The notes beneath the pieces were generated by a model, which was not told the DNA's origin, searched no databases, and saw only the letters and a program-made list of their open reading frames with translations. 64,000 nt of DNA from Capsicum annuum (lineage: Eukaryota; Streptophyta; Magnoliopsida; Solanales; Solanaceae), in contig NC_061119.1 in the NCBI RefSeq assembly GCF_002878395.1, positions 40,712,641 through 40,776,640 of the forward strand, written 5' to 3'. Of the stretch, positions 36,082 to 48,419 are shown one piece after another. Position 1 is the first letter of the stretch. Every line of letters starts with the position of its first letter. Both the position numbers and the translations under genes were made by a program.

Positions 36082-38427
36082 TGTAAGATCCCGTAAAAGT
36101 CCTAGTCTAATTTAGTCCTATATAGCATAAAAAGATGTCCCACACTTAGAAAAATTCAGCTAAGTATTGACACTTAGTTTCTTTTTGGGCTTGATATTTC
36201 AATGACTTTATTTTCGATCTTACTGGACTTAGATTATCGATTTTTTAGTTGATTCATAATCAGGTCTGTTAATAGGTCATATCGGGTAAGTTTCAAAATT
36301 TTTGGACTGGCGTAAGGGTGAGTTTGGATGTCCAAAACAGTAAGGTCTCACGATAAACTCACAATGTAAGATCCATTCCCCATTTTTGGGTGTCGCGATG
36401 CGAGGTCTATTCCTCATTTCTGGGAGTCGCGACGCAAGGTCCATTCCCCATTTCTGGGAGTCGCGGTCACTTATACGAGAAAAGAGGCCTAGGGGCAGTT
36501 TAGTCCTTTTTTCCTCAACCAAATTAGCTAAAACACGAAATTAAACATGAAATAGGTAAAATTAAATTCATTATTCACTCAACCCTCTCAAGAACAAGTC
36601 CTAGTTTCATCAAGATCCAAAATCAAGTCTTAAGAATTCACCACAATCTTCACGTAATTAATAATCAAGGTATGTTAGGTGTTCATCCTTGGATTTTCTT
36701 TCATCGTTGGAGTTCAAGGACCTTTTTATAACTATGAGTTTATTAATTCATGAATTTAAATATGAAAATTTGGGTTGCATTCGTGTTTTTGTTGTTGTAT
36801 GGGTTTCAATTTAAGATTTTGTTATGAGTTTTATGAACCTAAGATAGCATGTATGTTGATTGATGTAATTCCGATGTTACAATCCTTGAAATTGAAAGTT
36901 TAAGTTGTAGTCATGATGCTTATGTGTTGTTCATTATTATGTATAACAATCATGCTCCCCAAATGTTTTATAGAATGTCCATGTGAATTAAATAATGTAA
37001 TCATGACATGTGAGTATATGTTCTCATTCATGTACAAGTTCATGGCCTTCAAGTGTTTGGCAAATTACCTCAGTGAATGAATTATGAACGATTGACTATT
37101 GATATGCTTTCAAGAAGTACTATGTTTTACCTTTATGCTATCGAGTCCTGGGGGTATTTATTACCCAAATTCTAGCTGTTTACTTAGTCATAGTAGAAAT
37201 AGAATAGACCCAGTAAAGAAAGTCAAGAATAGTAGTACTCAGTCAGTAACAAAAATTAGTGAACTCAGTCCAGTTCAGTAAGTCAACATGATCAGTGTCA
37301 GTTCAGTCAAGCTTAGTACAATCTAGTGATCAGTGTCTATTATGTCGGGAGTAGGATTCAGCACCAAGCGAACCCAGGGATGGGGCATTCCTGCCAGTAG
37401 CGGGTTTGAACCTTAGTAATAGTCCCTGAATTATATAACTATGTAGCCAGCATAGGGTAAGACATCCTCCTGTCAGACTAGGGTTGATGCAACCGCATAT
37501 ATGATTCATGAGTCTTCCTACCAGATTAGGGTTGACCTAGTATTGTTAGTAGCCCTTGGAAAGGTGATAATACCCTTCCAACTGAGGTCATAGGTTGGAC
37601 CCTAACTCAGTTTATAATCGGGGTATGTCATTTAGATAAACACTCCCACAATTATAGTTTCAGCTTCAGACTTAGTATAAAAATCAGTTTAGTTCTACAG
37701 ATTAGAACTGTCAGAAACAGTCACCCAGTTATCAATAATATAGTTATCAGTAAACTTAGATATCAGTTACTCAGTCTTCAGTTTCAGTATGATCTCAGTT
37801 ACAGTATACATGTATATACACCGTCTTACATAATCAGTATGTACAGCAGTTTTAGTTACCTATGTACTCTCATTCAGTTATTTATATATATCATTTGGTC
37901 AGTTATTGTTTATGCATATGAACCCATGTTTATCAGCTTACCTTACTTAGCATACCAGTACATTCAAAGTACTGACGCATACTCTTTTTTTATGCTATGA
38001 TGTGTCATATCATAGGTTCAGACGTACGGGCTCCTAACTGTACCTAGCAGCTCAGATTATCAGTAGCAGATATAGTGGTGAGTCCTCATATTTTGAGGAT
38101 AAAGTTATTTATATCAGTATTCTAGCTAGTTTAGTAGTCGGAGTTAGTTTGGGACTTGTCCATCAACTCCACATTTAGACAGTTCAGTTAGAGGCTTTTC
38201 AGACTTGACTATTTTAGACAAATATTTACTTTTTTAGTATTACTATCAGTATTCAGTATTTATTTTAGTATTTAGATTATGAACCTTATGGCATTTCAAC
38301 CTAACTTCCGCATTATTTCAGTGTTATTATTCCGTGCTCACAGAAGGTACCAGTCATGGGTTAGCTTGTGGTCCTTTAAAATTGTAAGCACCGTATGACG
38401 TCCAGGGTGCAGCCTCAGGGCATTGTG
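36082..38427 (+). repeat. 3' LTR of gypsy G3
   Basis: 2346 bp, starting TGTAAGATCCC. Its end reads GGGCATTGTG where the 5' copy reads GGGAGTTACA, so the terminal CA is mutated; GAGAG follows directly. Scattered substitutions and small indels separate it from the 5' copy. Confidence 0.92.
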
Positions 38428-38432
38428 GAGAG

Positions 38433-38797
38433 CGAAGTTTTTTAATTTTGCCTTGAGTTTTCTTGGGTAGAGTTTCCTAAGTTGTGTTAGCTAGAGTGAG
38501 TCAGGTTGGAGAGAGCTTTTGACAGAGTTGTTGAGTGAGGATTGTGATAGAGTTATTGCAATCTATTTAGACTTAAGTTAATATTAAATCTTTAATCATG
38601 AGTCATTCTGATTATAGTGGAGTTTGAAAGATCCTGTGAGCACTGGTCGTTGTTTTCCTTCCTTGAGCAAGGAGGTTTCCACATAAAAATTGTTTGTGTT
38701 CATTAACTTTTAGTTTTCTCTTGTGTTCTATTTGATTGTCACATATTACCTCTCAGGGACTTGGTCCTTCGCAGTGGTGGATCTCTGTATTTTAACA
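38433..38797 (+). repeat. 3' LTR of C1, right part
   Basis: It resumes the C1 LTR after G3. It carries features common at copia LTR ends: GAGTTTGAAAGATCCTGTG, then GTTTCCACATAAAAATTG near 38667, and GGACTTGGTCC near 38758. GGACTAGGTCC near 28950 in the left part gives near-matching inner ends. The end at TTTTAACA is an estimate. Confidence 0.55.
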
Positions 38798-39471
38798 AAG
38801 GTCAAAATTTTCTTAATTTTTCCTTTATGTTTGCTAATTTATTTGTAAGTTGTATCTTATTTAAGCAATTGCAACTTTTATCGTCAAAGGAACCGAACAA
38901 CTTTAAGTAGCATTAATTATTTTTCGAAAGATAATTTCTAGCAATATCTTTCCATTGCATATGCCATCAAACATTAATTATTGAAAGGCAATTCTGTTCA
39001 CCTCTTATGTGGGACTTTCACTTACAATTTTCTTTCGCTGCACGACGAATATCTATGTGAAATGAGTATGATGATCAAAAGATCCTTCAATGTAAGTGAG
39101 GGTAAAATATTTTAACCAATGAATTCTTGCAATTGACTATTTTTCAAGATTTTAATTTGGGTATTGATAAGAGGTAGTTAACATATATCATCTCGCGATA
39201 GATAAATATAGATTTATTCCACTACCAGACACAATCAACGAACCCCGCTTGTTAAAATTTACTACTATGAATTTAGCTTTTGATTCTGAAAAGCCAGTAG
39301 ATTAAAATGTTTTGTGTCAGATTAGGTTCATAGTGTGGAGGCATTCTGTGGAATGTTATGAATGCACTGAGTGCGGAACAGTGAATTTATGTCATAACAG
39401 GTATGGTGTTCTATAACAACATATTGCTTTATTTATTGGTGATATTTGTATAATATATATATATATATATA
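38798..39471. other. AT-rich stretch between C1 and OG
   Basis: No open frame of note, no terminal repeats recognised. A (TA)n run at 39454-39471 forms the left edge of the OG insertion. Confidence 0.5.
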
Positions 39472-40210
39472 TATTGACACCTAATTTTTTCCCTCCACGA
39501 CTAAATTTAATCGTGAGTTTCTTTGGTTATTAATAAAATTGAAATATTTATTTCATTCGAATAAAAAAAATTTAAAATATTTTTTGTACATAATTTATTT
39601 ATTTTAAGTAGTAATTATATATTATCGTGTTCAGTTATATGAGATTATATAATTTGATTACTTAAATATTTATTTTATGAAATATTAGATTTTAATTAAG
39701 TATTATTTTAAAAATAAATATAATAATTAAAATCTTGATTTTAATATAATTTATTATCAAAATAATTTATTTGGATAAATATGCATTTGATTTTATTAAA
39801 TCAAGAAGCTCGAGATTAAAAGAAGTATTAATTCGTATCGAATTTTAATTTAATTTAGCCAATCTATTAGAGTTGGTCATAATTGAAATCAAACTGGCCA
39901 TAATTGCAATGCAATCCATAAATTAATTTTTAATTTGGTCAAAATTAAATAAATATAGCTAAATTTTAAACCCAATTGAAGTTATATTTTAAATAACCCC
40001 AAAATTCCCAAAAACTCTCATAACTTCTACTCAATTCCCACAAAAAATAATTTCAAATTGTACTACATTATACTATTTTCCCCCAACTTTGTTCTTTTCC
40101 AATTTTAAAATTCAAAAATTGTACTACATTGTACAATTTCCTCCCTACATTATCTTCCACCTCACCTTATCTTTAATTTTAAAATTCCAAAAACATCCCT
40201 AAATGGCTTT

Positions 40211-40325
40211 TCTCCCACATTGGTGGATGACAAGAAATAAATCCTCATCCTTTACTATAAATACTTTTCTCCCACATTGGTGGAGGAAAGGAAAGAAAAC
40301 TCCATTCTCTCCTATAAATACTACC
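40211..40325 (+). promoter_or_regulatory. Duplicated TATA-box region in OG 5' LTR
   Basis: A 57-bp direct repeat, each unit starting CTCCCACATTGGTGGA and ending in TATAAATAC (TATA at 40256 and 40313). This is probably the core promoter in U3, with transcription starting a few tens of bases downstream (inference). The matching 3' LTR pair is at 53876 and 53932. The frames on both strands here come from the repeat. Confidence 0.6.
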
Positions 40326-40689
40326 ACTACTTTGGTAGAAAGGGGTAGTAAAGTACGAAAAAAAGAGGCTAGGAAGGTGAAAAAATCCTTTTGAGCAAAA
40401 TAGTAATTTTTATTTAGTAAAAATTTTTGTTTCATAGAGTTGGTCGGCTAATCAAATTTTTGAATTGCCGGCGATGTTTATCGGTGGTGGTTGATTCCGA
40501 CGAATCTCTTAGTCTCGTTTTGCTGCCCCCAAAAAGGTAAACACACCTTTCTTTTTTTTAGTTTTATTATCGTTTTCTTCTTCATTTTTTCTTCTTCGTA
40601 GTTCGTAGTTATAATTTTGTTTGCTGAGATTATTTGGTGTAGATGGCATTGGAGGCCATAGGACGTTGTGGTATCAATATATTTTAATT

Positions 40690-41370
40690 ATTTTCATGTT
40701 CATGATATAACAATGAGATATCAATAGTTGTACGTGTCGTTTTTGACTTTATTCTTTGATTATTATAAATAAAGTTTCAATTTTTGCTTAAAAGATGTGT
40801 TTATACTTTATTTAAACTCATTGTTGATGCATATGTTTGTTTTTAGCATGAAAAGTTATTTTTTTATGTTGAAAAGAATAGTTAATATTGATTGTTTCGC
40901 CTTTTTACCTTATTCTTTGATTATTTTTGATAAAGTTTAGATCTTTGCTTGAAAAACATACCTTTATCTTGTTTAAATTCATTGTTGGTAGATATATTTA
41001 TTTTTAGCATGTAAAGTTATTTCCTTTATGTTGAAAAGAATAGTTAATATTGATTATTTTATCTTTTGACCTTATTCTTTGATTATTTAGGATAAAGTTT
41101 AGATCTTTGCTTAAAAAATATACTCATGTCTTGTTTAAATTCATTTTTGTTAGATATATTTGTTTTAGCATGTTAAGTTATTTCCTTTATGTTGAAAAGA
41201 AAAACTAATATTGATTGTTTTTCCTTTTGACTTTATTCTTTGATTGTTATGTATAAAGATATGATCTTTTCTCAAAAGACGAACTCATGCATTGTTTAAA
41301 TTCATTGTTGGCGGATATGTTTGTTTTAGCATGTAAAGTTGTTTCTTTTATGTTGGAAAAATAATTATTA
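40690..41370 (+). repeat. 161-bp tandem repeat in OG 5' LTR
   Basis: About four units; the marker ATTGTTGG-AGATAT recurs near 40820, 40982, 41143 and 41304. Each unit carries TTATTCTTTGATTATT and TTAGCATG. The same array occurs at about 54310-54980 in the 3' LTR, so it predates insertion. Confidence 0.8.
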
Positions 41371-43051
41371 TTGTTTGTTTCTCCTTAATAAAAGTAGTAA
41401 TTAGTTAAGTCAAGAATTTGTCATTTGTTTGCTAATTATTTTAATGGATTTCAAAATCCGCATATAAGAGATGAAGTGCTAGCTTTACTTTCCATCCAAA
41501 ATGTTTATTCCTCTTTTATTCGCATGTTGTCCTATCAAAATGACGGGAAAGTTTAGACTTTTGTTGCTAAATAGATTATTTGGATATTTTTGACCCATGC
41601 ATAGTATGATCGTTGAACGATATTTCACTTTTAGAGATGCTAAACTTTTATTAACTTTTATTCTTATTTTCTTACTCCAGATTGTTATATGTGCTCTTTG
41701 TGTGTATAAAGACTTGATGCATGTCTCTCTTTTATGCATAATATCTAAAGAGAATCAATGATGTCTTAGAAAAATTAACCATAGGCCGTTACATGTTTTT
41801 CCCTAAAATGTTGGTTGTAGTTCAGATGTATGAATCTTCGTTAATGTCATCTTAATTGAAATTTAAGAATTTTCTTTTTTGAAAAATTAGCCTTTATTTT
41901 ATTTTGTTATATGGATTAGTGTCTATGTTTGTTCAATTTTAGAAGTCATGGTAATTTTTCTTATTGCGTCATCCCTTTACTTTCACAAGCTTGCGTTGTT
42001 TGTTCTCGCATTAATTCATTGAATACCACTTTCTTCCTTTTACCTTTATTAATTCTTAATAATTAGTATGAACATAAATCATGAGGCATGTAGTGGGTCT
42101 CGTTGCTTTGCATTTTATCTGTTGACTCTCATTCTTGTTATACGTGTGCAAGTGTGCTTATCATTGTCATTCAAAAATTGGTTCTTGATATTTTCTTTTG
42201 CTTTGTAATATGCCACTTTTATTCCTTGAACGTATATTAATTTCTTTATCTTTTCATTGCATGCAAAAAATATCTCGAGTCCAAATAGACTCCTCTCCTC
42301 TTGCATTTCGTAATGGGTTAATGAGGTCCACCTCTACGAGTCAAGTTTGAAGTTTAAACCCAGGATCGACTGCATGGCGTGCAGGTGCTGGGAAATACAT
42401 GAAGAAGGAAAATGGGTCTAAACCCATTGATGAGGTCGCTAAGAGACTTGAAAAGTCTCGATTTTTATTATTGTCTTCTTTTTACTTAGTCATTTATTTA
42501 TTCATTTATTTGGGGCCTCGAAGACAGGGTTGTATTCTAATACAGGTGAAGTAGATTGTGGGCCACAAGGGCTCGAAAATATATATTAGGACAGATGATG
42601 ATGGGCCGAAAGCCCAAATTAGTTTAGGACAGGTTTATTGGTTTATGCCTAACAGCTTAAATCTTCTAATTTCTCCCTTTCCCCTTTTATGTGCTTATTT
42701 TGCTTTTCTTTTGCTTAGACTTGGTTAAATCCCCTGCTAAGTCATCAAAATTTATTTTCTATACAAATCTTTTCCTAAAATCACTTTCTTTTCAAAAAAA
42801 AAAAACAATTTCTTCTTTTTTCAATGATAGTCAAAGATAGTTTTCAAATAGTCCGGATAACTGCAAGTTAGCAGACATTTTAGGTGCCTTAAAAACCTTT
42901 CTAAAATGTTAATAGGAATGCTTACCTAGAATTTCAAAACTTAAACAATTTTTCTGTTTTGGATCGTTTAAAGTAATTTATAAAGGTTTTCTTAATTCCT
43001 TTTCAAAAATTAAGTGGCGACTCTAAAAGTCAAAATTTCACAAAACAGAAA

Positions 43052-43069
43052 TGGCGACTCTGCTAGGGA
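43052..43069 (+). other. Primer binding site of OG (tRNA-Arg type)
   Basis: TGGCGACTCTGCTAGGGA lies four bases after the LTR end. It resembles the site used by Ogre/Tat elements, with a few changes. A related string, GTGGCGACTCTAAAAG, lies just inside the LTR end (about 43014-43029). Confidence 0.8.
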
Positions 43070-45540
43070 TATTTAACTAGGTTCTCACCAAATATTTGAT
43101 TTTATATTTTGACTAACTATTAAATTGCTTACATGTTTATATATTTTGATTTTGTGGAATTAAATTATTGCATCTTATAGAATAATCTCACATTGACTAT
43201 TAAATTGTTTTGGGGTTTCGTGGATGTCTCGGCCCTTATTGTTCAACTCCAAATAAAGTATTGGAAATACGGTGGTTTATTAGCACGTGATGCGTCTGAT
43301 GGTTGTTTGTATTTCCAAACCTAAGTCGTCTTCTTGGGAACTTGGTTCCAACCCACTCTAGACACCCAGGATAGAGCTAAACCAAAACCCTTTTAGGCAT
43401 AATCCTCGGACGACCCAATATTCTAAGGGAGTATTGGGCCTATAAGAAAACTTTCCCTACGTCTATTGACCCCGAGTCAATTACCAACGAATCATATTTA
43501 TATGTTGAATAAATATATGTTTGTTTAATCCAATCCATTATCCTTTGGGGGTCGAGAGAAGGCTTGCTTTGCTTACTTTTATATACCCCGAGTCAATTAC
43601 CAACGAATCATATTTATATGTTGAATAAATATATGTTTGTTTAATCAAATCCATTATCCTTTGGGGGTCGAGAGAAGGCTTGCTTTGCTTACTTTCATAT
43701 AAGGATGCCTCAATCATATGCCGAATGAGTGAGGAATTAAAGTAAGCCAAGAAAAAAATTGATCAATTTATACGAGAATCGCTTGATCATCAATGGATTT
43801 CGCCAATCACAAGAAGTAGACAAAACTAAGAGGGCGAAGGCCGATAGAAAAGCATTTAGGAGATAGTATTTCCTATCCCCTATGCGGGACATTGTTCTTA
43901 TTTTCCCTTTGCCTAAAGATTGTATCCCTTTTGTGTAACTTTTGTAGGTATTTATGTCATTTATGTACATCTATGAAGGTTTTGGGGGGGTAATGGATTG
44001 ATTTTGAAAAACATATACTTCCTTCAAATATGTTAAGTCAACCCTTGGCTCCAAAGGGTCACCCAATTAGGATGCACGTTTACTATAATATGCTTGTATT
44101 ATATAATTGTTTATGTGCTTATACGTTCTATGTTGATTTGAATCAAAGGAGAATTGATCCAATCTAATTTTCCACTTAGCATCTCTAAGTAGAAATACAC
44201 CTCACTATATAAAAGTCCGACCAAACATACTCCAAGTCCCCTAAGTTTTTCAAAAAAATCTGCAGTCATTCTTAAAACTTCCAAAATGATCGCTACCATT
44301 TTAGGAAAGTTGACTTTAGAAAAAGACATTATATTTTTGAACTACGTAAGGACTAATTTCTCCTTCGTAAGATACGTAGACAGCCTTTTGTCCCGGCCTC
44401 TATCTTTAAAAACTCTGTTGTCCTCCACTTTCTTGAAAGAAGATATAAGATTGGAAAGAAGAAAAGTTGAGCCTTCCGGATGAATTCCACTCATCCATAT
44501 CATTGAGAAAATCCTGTTCATTGAAATTCTTGAGTCATCATTATTTCATGGAGCAATTCGCATGAGATGAGAAACAACTCTATGTGATTACTTCCTACCT
44601 TATCATATTGTTTTGCTTATTACTAACAGAATCTAACACGTCAGCCTTTGAGTTGTTTCTACTTTGCAGGTAATAGAAACTACTCTGTGTTGGCACAAAA
44701 TGGCCTTACTTCACCTGATCAAAATGAATAAGAGATCCTCTTCTTGATTATAGATTTGTTACAGGAAAATAAAAATGACTAGTATTAAAATTGGACTCTA
44801 CCAATTATTTTTCAAACCTGTAAGCAATGGTCTCGAGGATGGAATAAGGAAAATGTAAGGGAAGAATTTTTCAAGACAACTGGAATCACGGAAGATTAAT
44901 TGGAGAAAACACTATTGAATTGGACCTCCACTCCGCTCATAACTCGTCGCCCATCGTGGTAGATGGAAGGGCAATTACTAGTAGTTTTAAAAATTAGTGA
45001 TGATCCGGAGGAGTCCCCATGATCCACCCTTTTATGTCGCAAATTTCTTTTTGTGTTTTCCAGCTTTCAAAAAGGCATGGGCCGGCATTTACGCAGGTCA
45101 TGAGCCATAGTTTTTATTTATTTTCCAAAAGGCCTTTCTTTATTTAAGAAGTTATTTTGAAATATAATTATATTATTATCTTTTATTATCTTGTTATCAT
45201 CAAACATGGTTTATTTTGGTAGCAATAATTTAAAATTTTGCCAAAGTCATGTCATGTCAAGGGTTAGACAGACAAAGCAAAAAGAATGATGATGAATGGA
45301 AAGAAGATGATGAGGAGCGGTTAATGGAAGATATAGAGGAATTTGAAAGTTGAAAGAAGTCCAACCTGGAGGAGCCCTAATCCTACCTGAGATGGATGGT
45401 CAAGAGTGGACCAAACCAATCACTTCTGATGCGGTAAAGAGATACCTTATTTGAAAAATGTTTTTGTTTCCTTGGCTAATTTGTAATTGCCTTTATACTA
45501 GCATCTGTTTTATGATGTGTAATTTCCTAGAATCCCTTTT
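43070..45540 (+). other. OG leader region, non-coding
   Basis: No gag is present. A 116-bp direct duplication lies at 43470-43701. The short frame at 44286-44483 (65 codons) has no recognisable domain. Near 44340-44400 GAACTACG and ATACGTAGACAGCC occur, the same motif pair that is amplified at 45541-46100. Confidence 0.55.
43470..43701 (+). repeat. 116-bp tandem duplication in OG
   Basis: Two almost identical units, each opening CCCCGAGTCAATTACC and containing CCTTTGGGGGTCGAGAG (starts 43470 and 43586). The very few differences suggest a recent duplication. Confidence 0.92.
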
Positions 45541-46100
45541 CTTTTATGTACGAACTACGTTTGACCGGAATTCTTGAGAAAGGGATACGTAGGCGGCCTA
45601 TGTCATCTTCGGTCAACCCCTTAGGACAATTTACCCTTTTCTTTCATGTACGAACTACGTTTGACATAAATTCCCAAGAAACGGATATGTAGGTAGCCTA
45701 TGTCGGCTTCGGTCAGCCCCTTAGAAAAATTTATCCTTTTCTTTCATGTACGAACTATGTTTGACCTGAATTTCCAAGAAAGGGATATGTAAGCGGTCTA
45801 TGTCATCTTCGGTCAACCTCTTAGGATAATTTATCCTTTCCTTTCATGTACGAACTACGTTTGACCTAAATTCCCAAGAAAGGGATACGTAGGCGGCCTA
45901 TGTTGGCTTTGGTTAACCCCTTAGGAAAATTTATCCTTTTCTTTCATGTATGAACTACGTGATGACCTGAATTCCCAAAAAAGTGATATGTAGGCGGCCT
46001 ATATCGGCTTCAGTCAACCCATTAAATTTTTTAATATATCCTTAGTGTAGTCCTGAACTACGTTTGACCTGATTCCTGCTTCAACGGGATACGTAGGTGC
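45541..46100 (+). repeat. 100-bp tandem repeat array in OG
   Basis: Five to six units with a strict 100-bp period; CTTTCATGTA recurs at 45641, 45741, 45841 and 45941. Each unit holds CGAACTACGTTTGACC, GGGATACGTAGGCGGCC and TCGGTCAACCCCTTAG. The last unit is divergent. Non-coding. Confidence 0.93.
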
Positions 46101-47440
46101 CCCAACGGCTCGGTCATATAACTCCAGAAAATAGAAACTGGGCAGAATTTTCAAGAAGGAATCTTAAAAATTCACAAGAGGGAGATCATCTTCCAAAAAC
46201 AAAGAGAAAGAAGACTAACAAAGACTTCGGATTCCCTCGAGCTGTGATCATCTCAAACAACTCTAACTGGGGCAGAAATTTTGAGGAAGGCCTCAAAATT
46301 TCCACTGAATACTGGAATATATTTTAAATTCCCCAGCACCAGAGTTCAAAGTCTAACTTTTAAAGTCACCAGCTGCGACAAAGTCTAGGTAAACCAAATC
46401 TCTTGCTATAACAGAACTGTTTGAAGAACCTACCAACAATGATGATGAGTTTTGTAATTCCTTCGTTGGATATAGTCAAAAACAAGAGGGATACGTTCAT
46501 TGAGATAGTATATGACATGAATGGAGGAGATTTTCTAAAGTTTTTACAAAAACTTTCAAAACTATTTTCTAAAATTAAGACTACTTTCAAAAATCTATAC
46601 AAATCTTTTTTTAGTGATTGTCTAGGCATCAATTGGGACGGAGAGTCAGGGGTGGAAGTCCCAACATAACGAAGTACCTGAAAGATGGCGATGAGCAAAT
46701 CGAGGATTGAAGGAGGTCAACACGGAGTGGTTTCACTTAAAACTAATCATTTTTCTTTGGATGCAGGGATAAGAGCACAAAATGGAAATCTTTTTCAAAA
46801 TATCCCCAAGTGAGTTGCGAGCCACACCAAAGCATATAATGCTCAAGAATAGTATTTTTGGGTAGCCCCAAAAACGACTTTAATACCCATTTATCGAGGA
46901 CCTTTTGAATTGTCTATCTCATTTCTTGAGACCATGAAGGACAAAAAAAATGAGCTTTATCTTCTTTATAAATATTTTATTTAGAATTTTCCTAAAAAAT
47001 AGTCGCTAGCAAAAACGACTTTGTGTCTACTAAATATTTACCTTGAGCGCAGGCACATTCAAGGGAGTCGACATAATAAATACAACAATCAAAAGGATCA
47101 CTCAATAGGAGGAAGAGCAGAAAGTCATCCTCAAAATTCATCTTGGAGCGAAGCAAACAGTATTTGAGTAATCCTCAAACAAGGACTTTTCCCTATTTAC
47201 TTGCATCCGATGGATTTGCTATTTAATTATTTCTTCAACAAGAAATGATTAATGGCGGAATAAGTCATTCAAGACATGATGCTCAGTATTCATCATTAAA
47301 ATGTAATAAAGCATGACTGGGGTCACCAGTGAGAGCGATATTGTGTTTACTAACCGTCTACCTTGAGTACAGATATATGTAGAAAGCAAAACACAGACAA
47401 ATGAATTTGGGTGAAACTGTTTTCAAATCATCGGAAGTGC

Positions 47441-48039
47441 TATTTCATATCATTGCCAAGAGGGTCATTTCATATCATTGCCAAAAAGTCCATTTCATAT
47501 CATTGTCAAGAGGACCATTTCAATCCATTACCAAGAGGGCCATTTTATATCATTGTCAAGAGGGTCATTTCATGACATTTCCAAGAAGGCCATTTCATGG
47601 CATTGCAAGAAGTTCATTTCATGCCATTGCCGAGAGGGCTATTTCATGTCATTGCCAAGAGGGCCATTTCATATCATTGCCAAGAGGGCCATTTCATATC
47701 ATTACCAAGAGGATCATTTTATGCCATTGTCGAGAGGCCCATTTCATTCTATTGCCAAGAGGGTCATTTCATGCCATTGCCGAGAAAGCCATTTTATGCT
47801 ATTGCCAAGAAGGCCATTTCATATCATTGCCAAGAGAGCCATTACATATCATTGCCAAGAGGGTCATTTCGTACCATTGCCGAGAGGGCCATTTTATGTC
47901 ATTGCCGAGAGGGCCATTTCATGCCATTGCCGACAGGTCCATTTCATGCCATTGCCAAGAGGGCTATTTCATATTATTGTCAAGAGGATCATTTCATATC
48001 ATTGCCAAGAGAGCCATTTTATACAATTGCCAAGGGGGC
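47441..48039 (+). repeat. 25-bp minisatellite in module A
   Basis: 24 units of 25 bp (one of 24 bp), consensus near CATTTCATGCCATTGCCAAG plus AGGGC. Because 25 is not a multiple of 3 and the unit lacks stops in all phases, three overlapping long frames result (47401-48168, 47478-48056, 47597-48046), each with a 25-residue period. Treated as repeat DNA, not protein. Confidence 0.95.
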
Positions 48040-48050
48040 TATCTAATATC

Positions 48051-48372
48051 TGTTGACACGCAATACACAAACGTTGGCATTGAGAATATCATTAGTAATA
48101 AAATTCTATTGACATGCAAGACACAAATGTTGGCATCGAGGATATCATTAGCATTCAATATCTGTTGACATACGAGATAGCATACGCTGGCATCGAGGAT
48201 ATCATCAATATTTAATATCTGTTGACACGCGAGATAGCTTACATTGGCATCGAGGATATCATCAGCATCTAATATATGTTGACACGTAAGATAGCATACG
48301 CTGGCGTTGAGGATATCATCAGCATCTAATATCTATTAACATGCGAGATAGCATACACTAGTATTGAGGGCA
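48051..48372 (+). repeat. 57-bp tandem repeat in module A
   Basis: About six units. Each opens TGTTGACACGCGAGATAGC and contains GAGGATATCATCAGCATC. The opening TGTTGACAC equals the OG LTR start, possibly by chance. Confidence 0.88.
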
Positions 48373-48419
48373 TATCATAATTTTATGAATCGATATCTGA
48401 ATGCATCAAAAACATATGA

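Larger units (their letters stand above)
29268..38427 (+). mobile_element. Ty3/gypsy chromovirus G3
   Basis: Complete in outline, 9.2 kb, with an exact GAGAG target duplication (29263-29267 and 38428-38432). Two LTRs flank a gag with a large 5' deletion and a pol of protease, reverse transcriptase, RNase H, integrase and chromodomain. The LTRs share blocks with G2, so the two belong to neighbouring subfamilies. It has decayed but is better kept than G2. Confidence 0.92.
39472..43047 (+). repeat. 5' LTR of OG
   Basis: 3576 bp. It starts TATTGACACC where the 3' copy starts TGTTGACACC, and ends CACAAAACA. Throughout it aligns by eye with 53090-56581. A block of about 60 bases near 42370-42430 is absent from the 3' copy. 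It contains a duplicated TATA region (about 40211-40325) and four units of a 161-bp repeat (about 40690-41370). The minus-strand frame at 41485-41739 is LTR DNA, not a gene. Confidence 0.88.

Noticed and set aside
40199..40435. Opposing frames on both strands (78 and 63 codons)
   Set aside because: Produced by the 57-bp duplicated TATA region of the OG LTR.
43538..44329. Several minus-strand frames in the OG leader
   Set aside because: No domain, one covers the 116-bp duplication; a minus-strand gene in this retroelement is unlikely.
47401..48168. Open frame of 255 codons and two overlapping ones, His/Pro/Arg-rich
   Set aside because: Entirely a 25-bp minisatellite read through; three frames are open at once and the same occurs in the second array. 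No protein domain.
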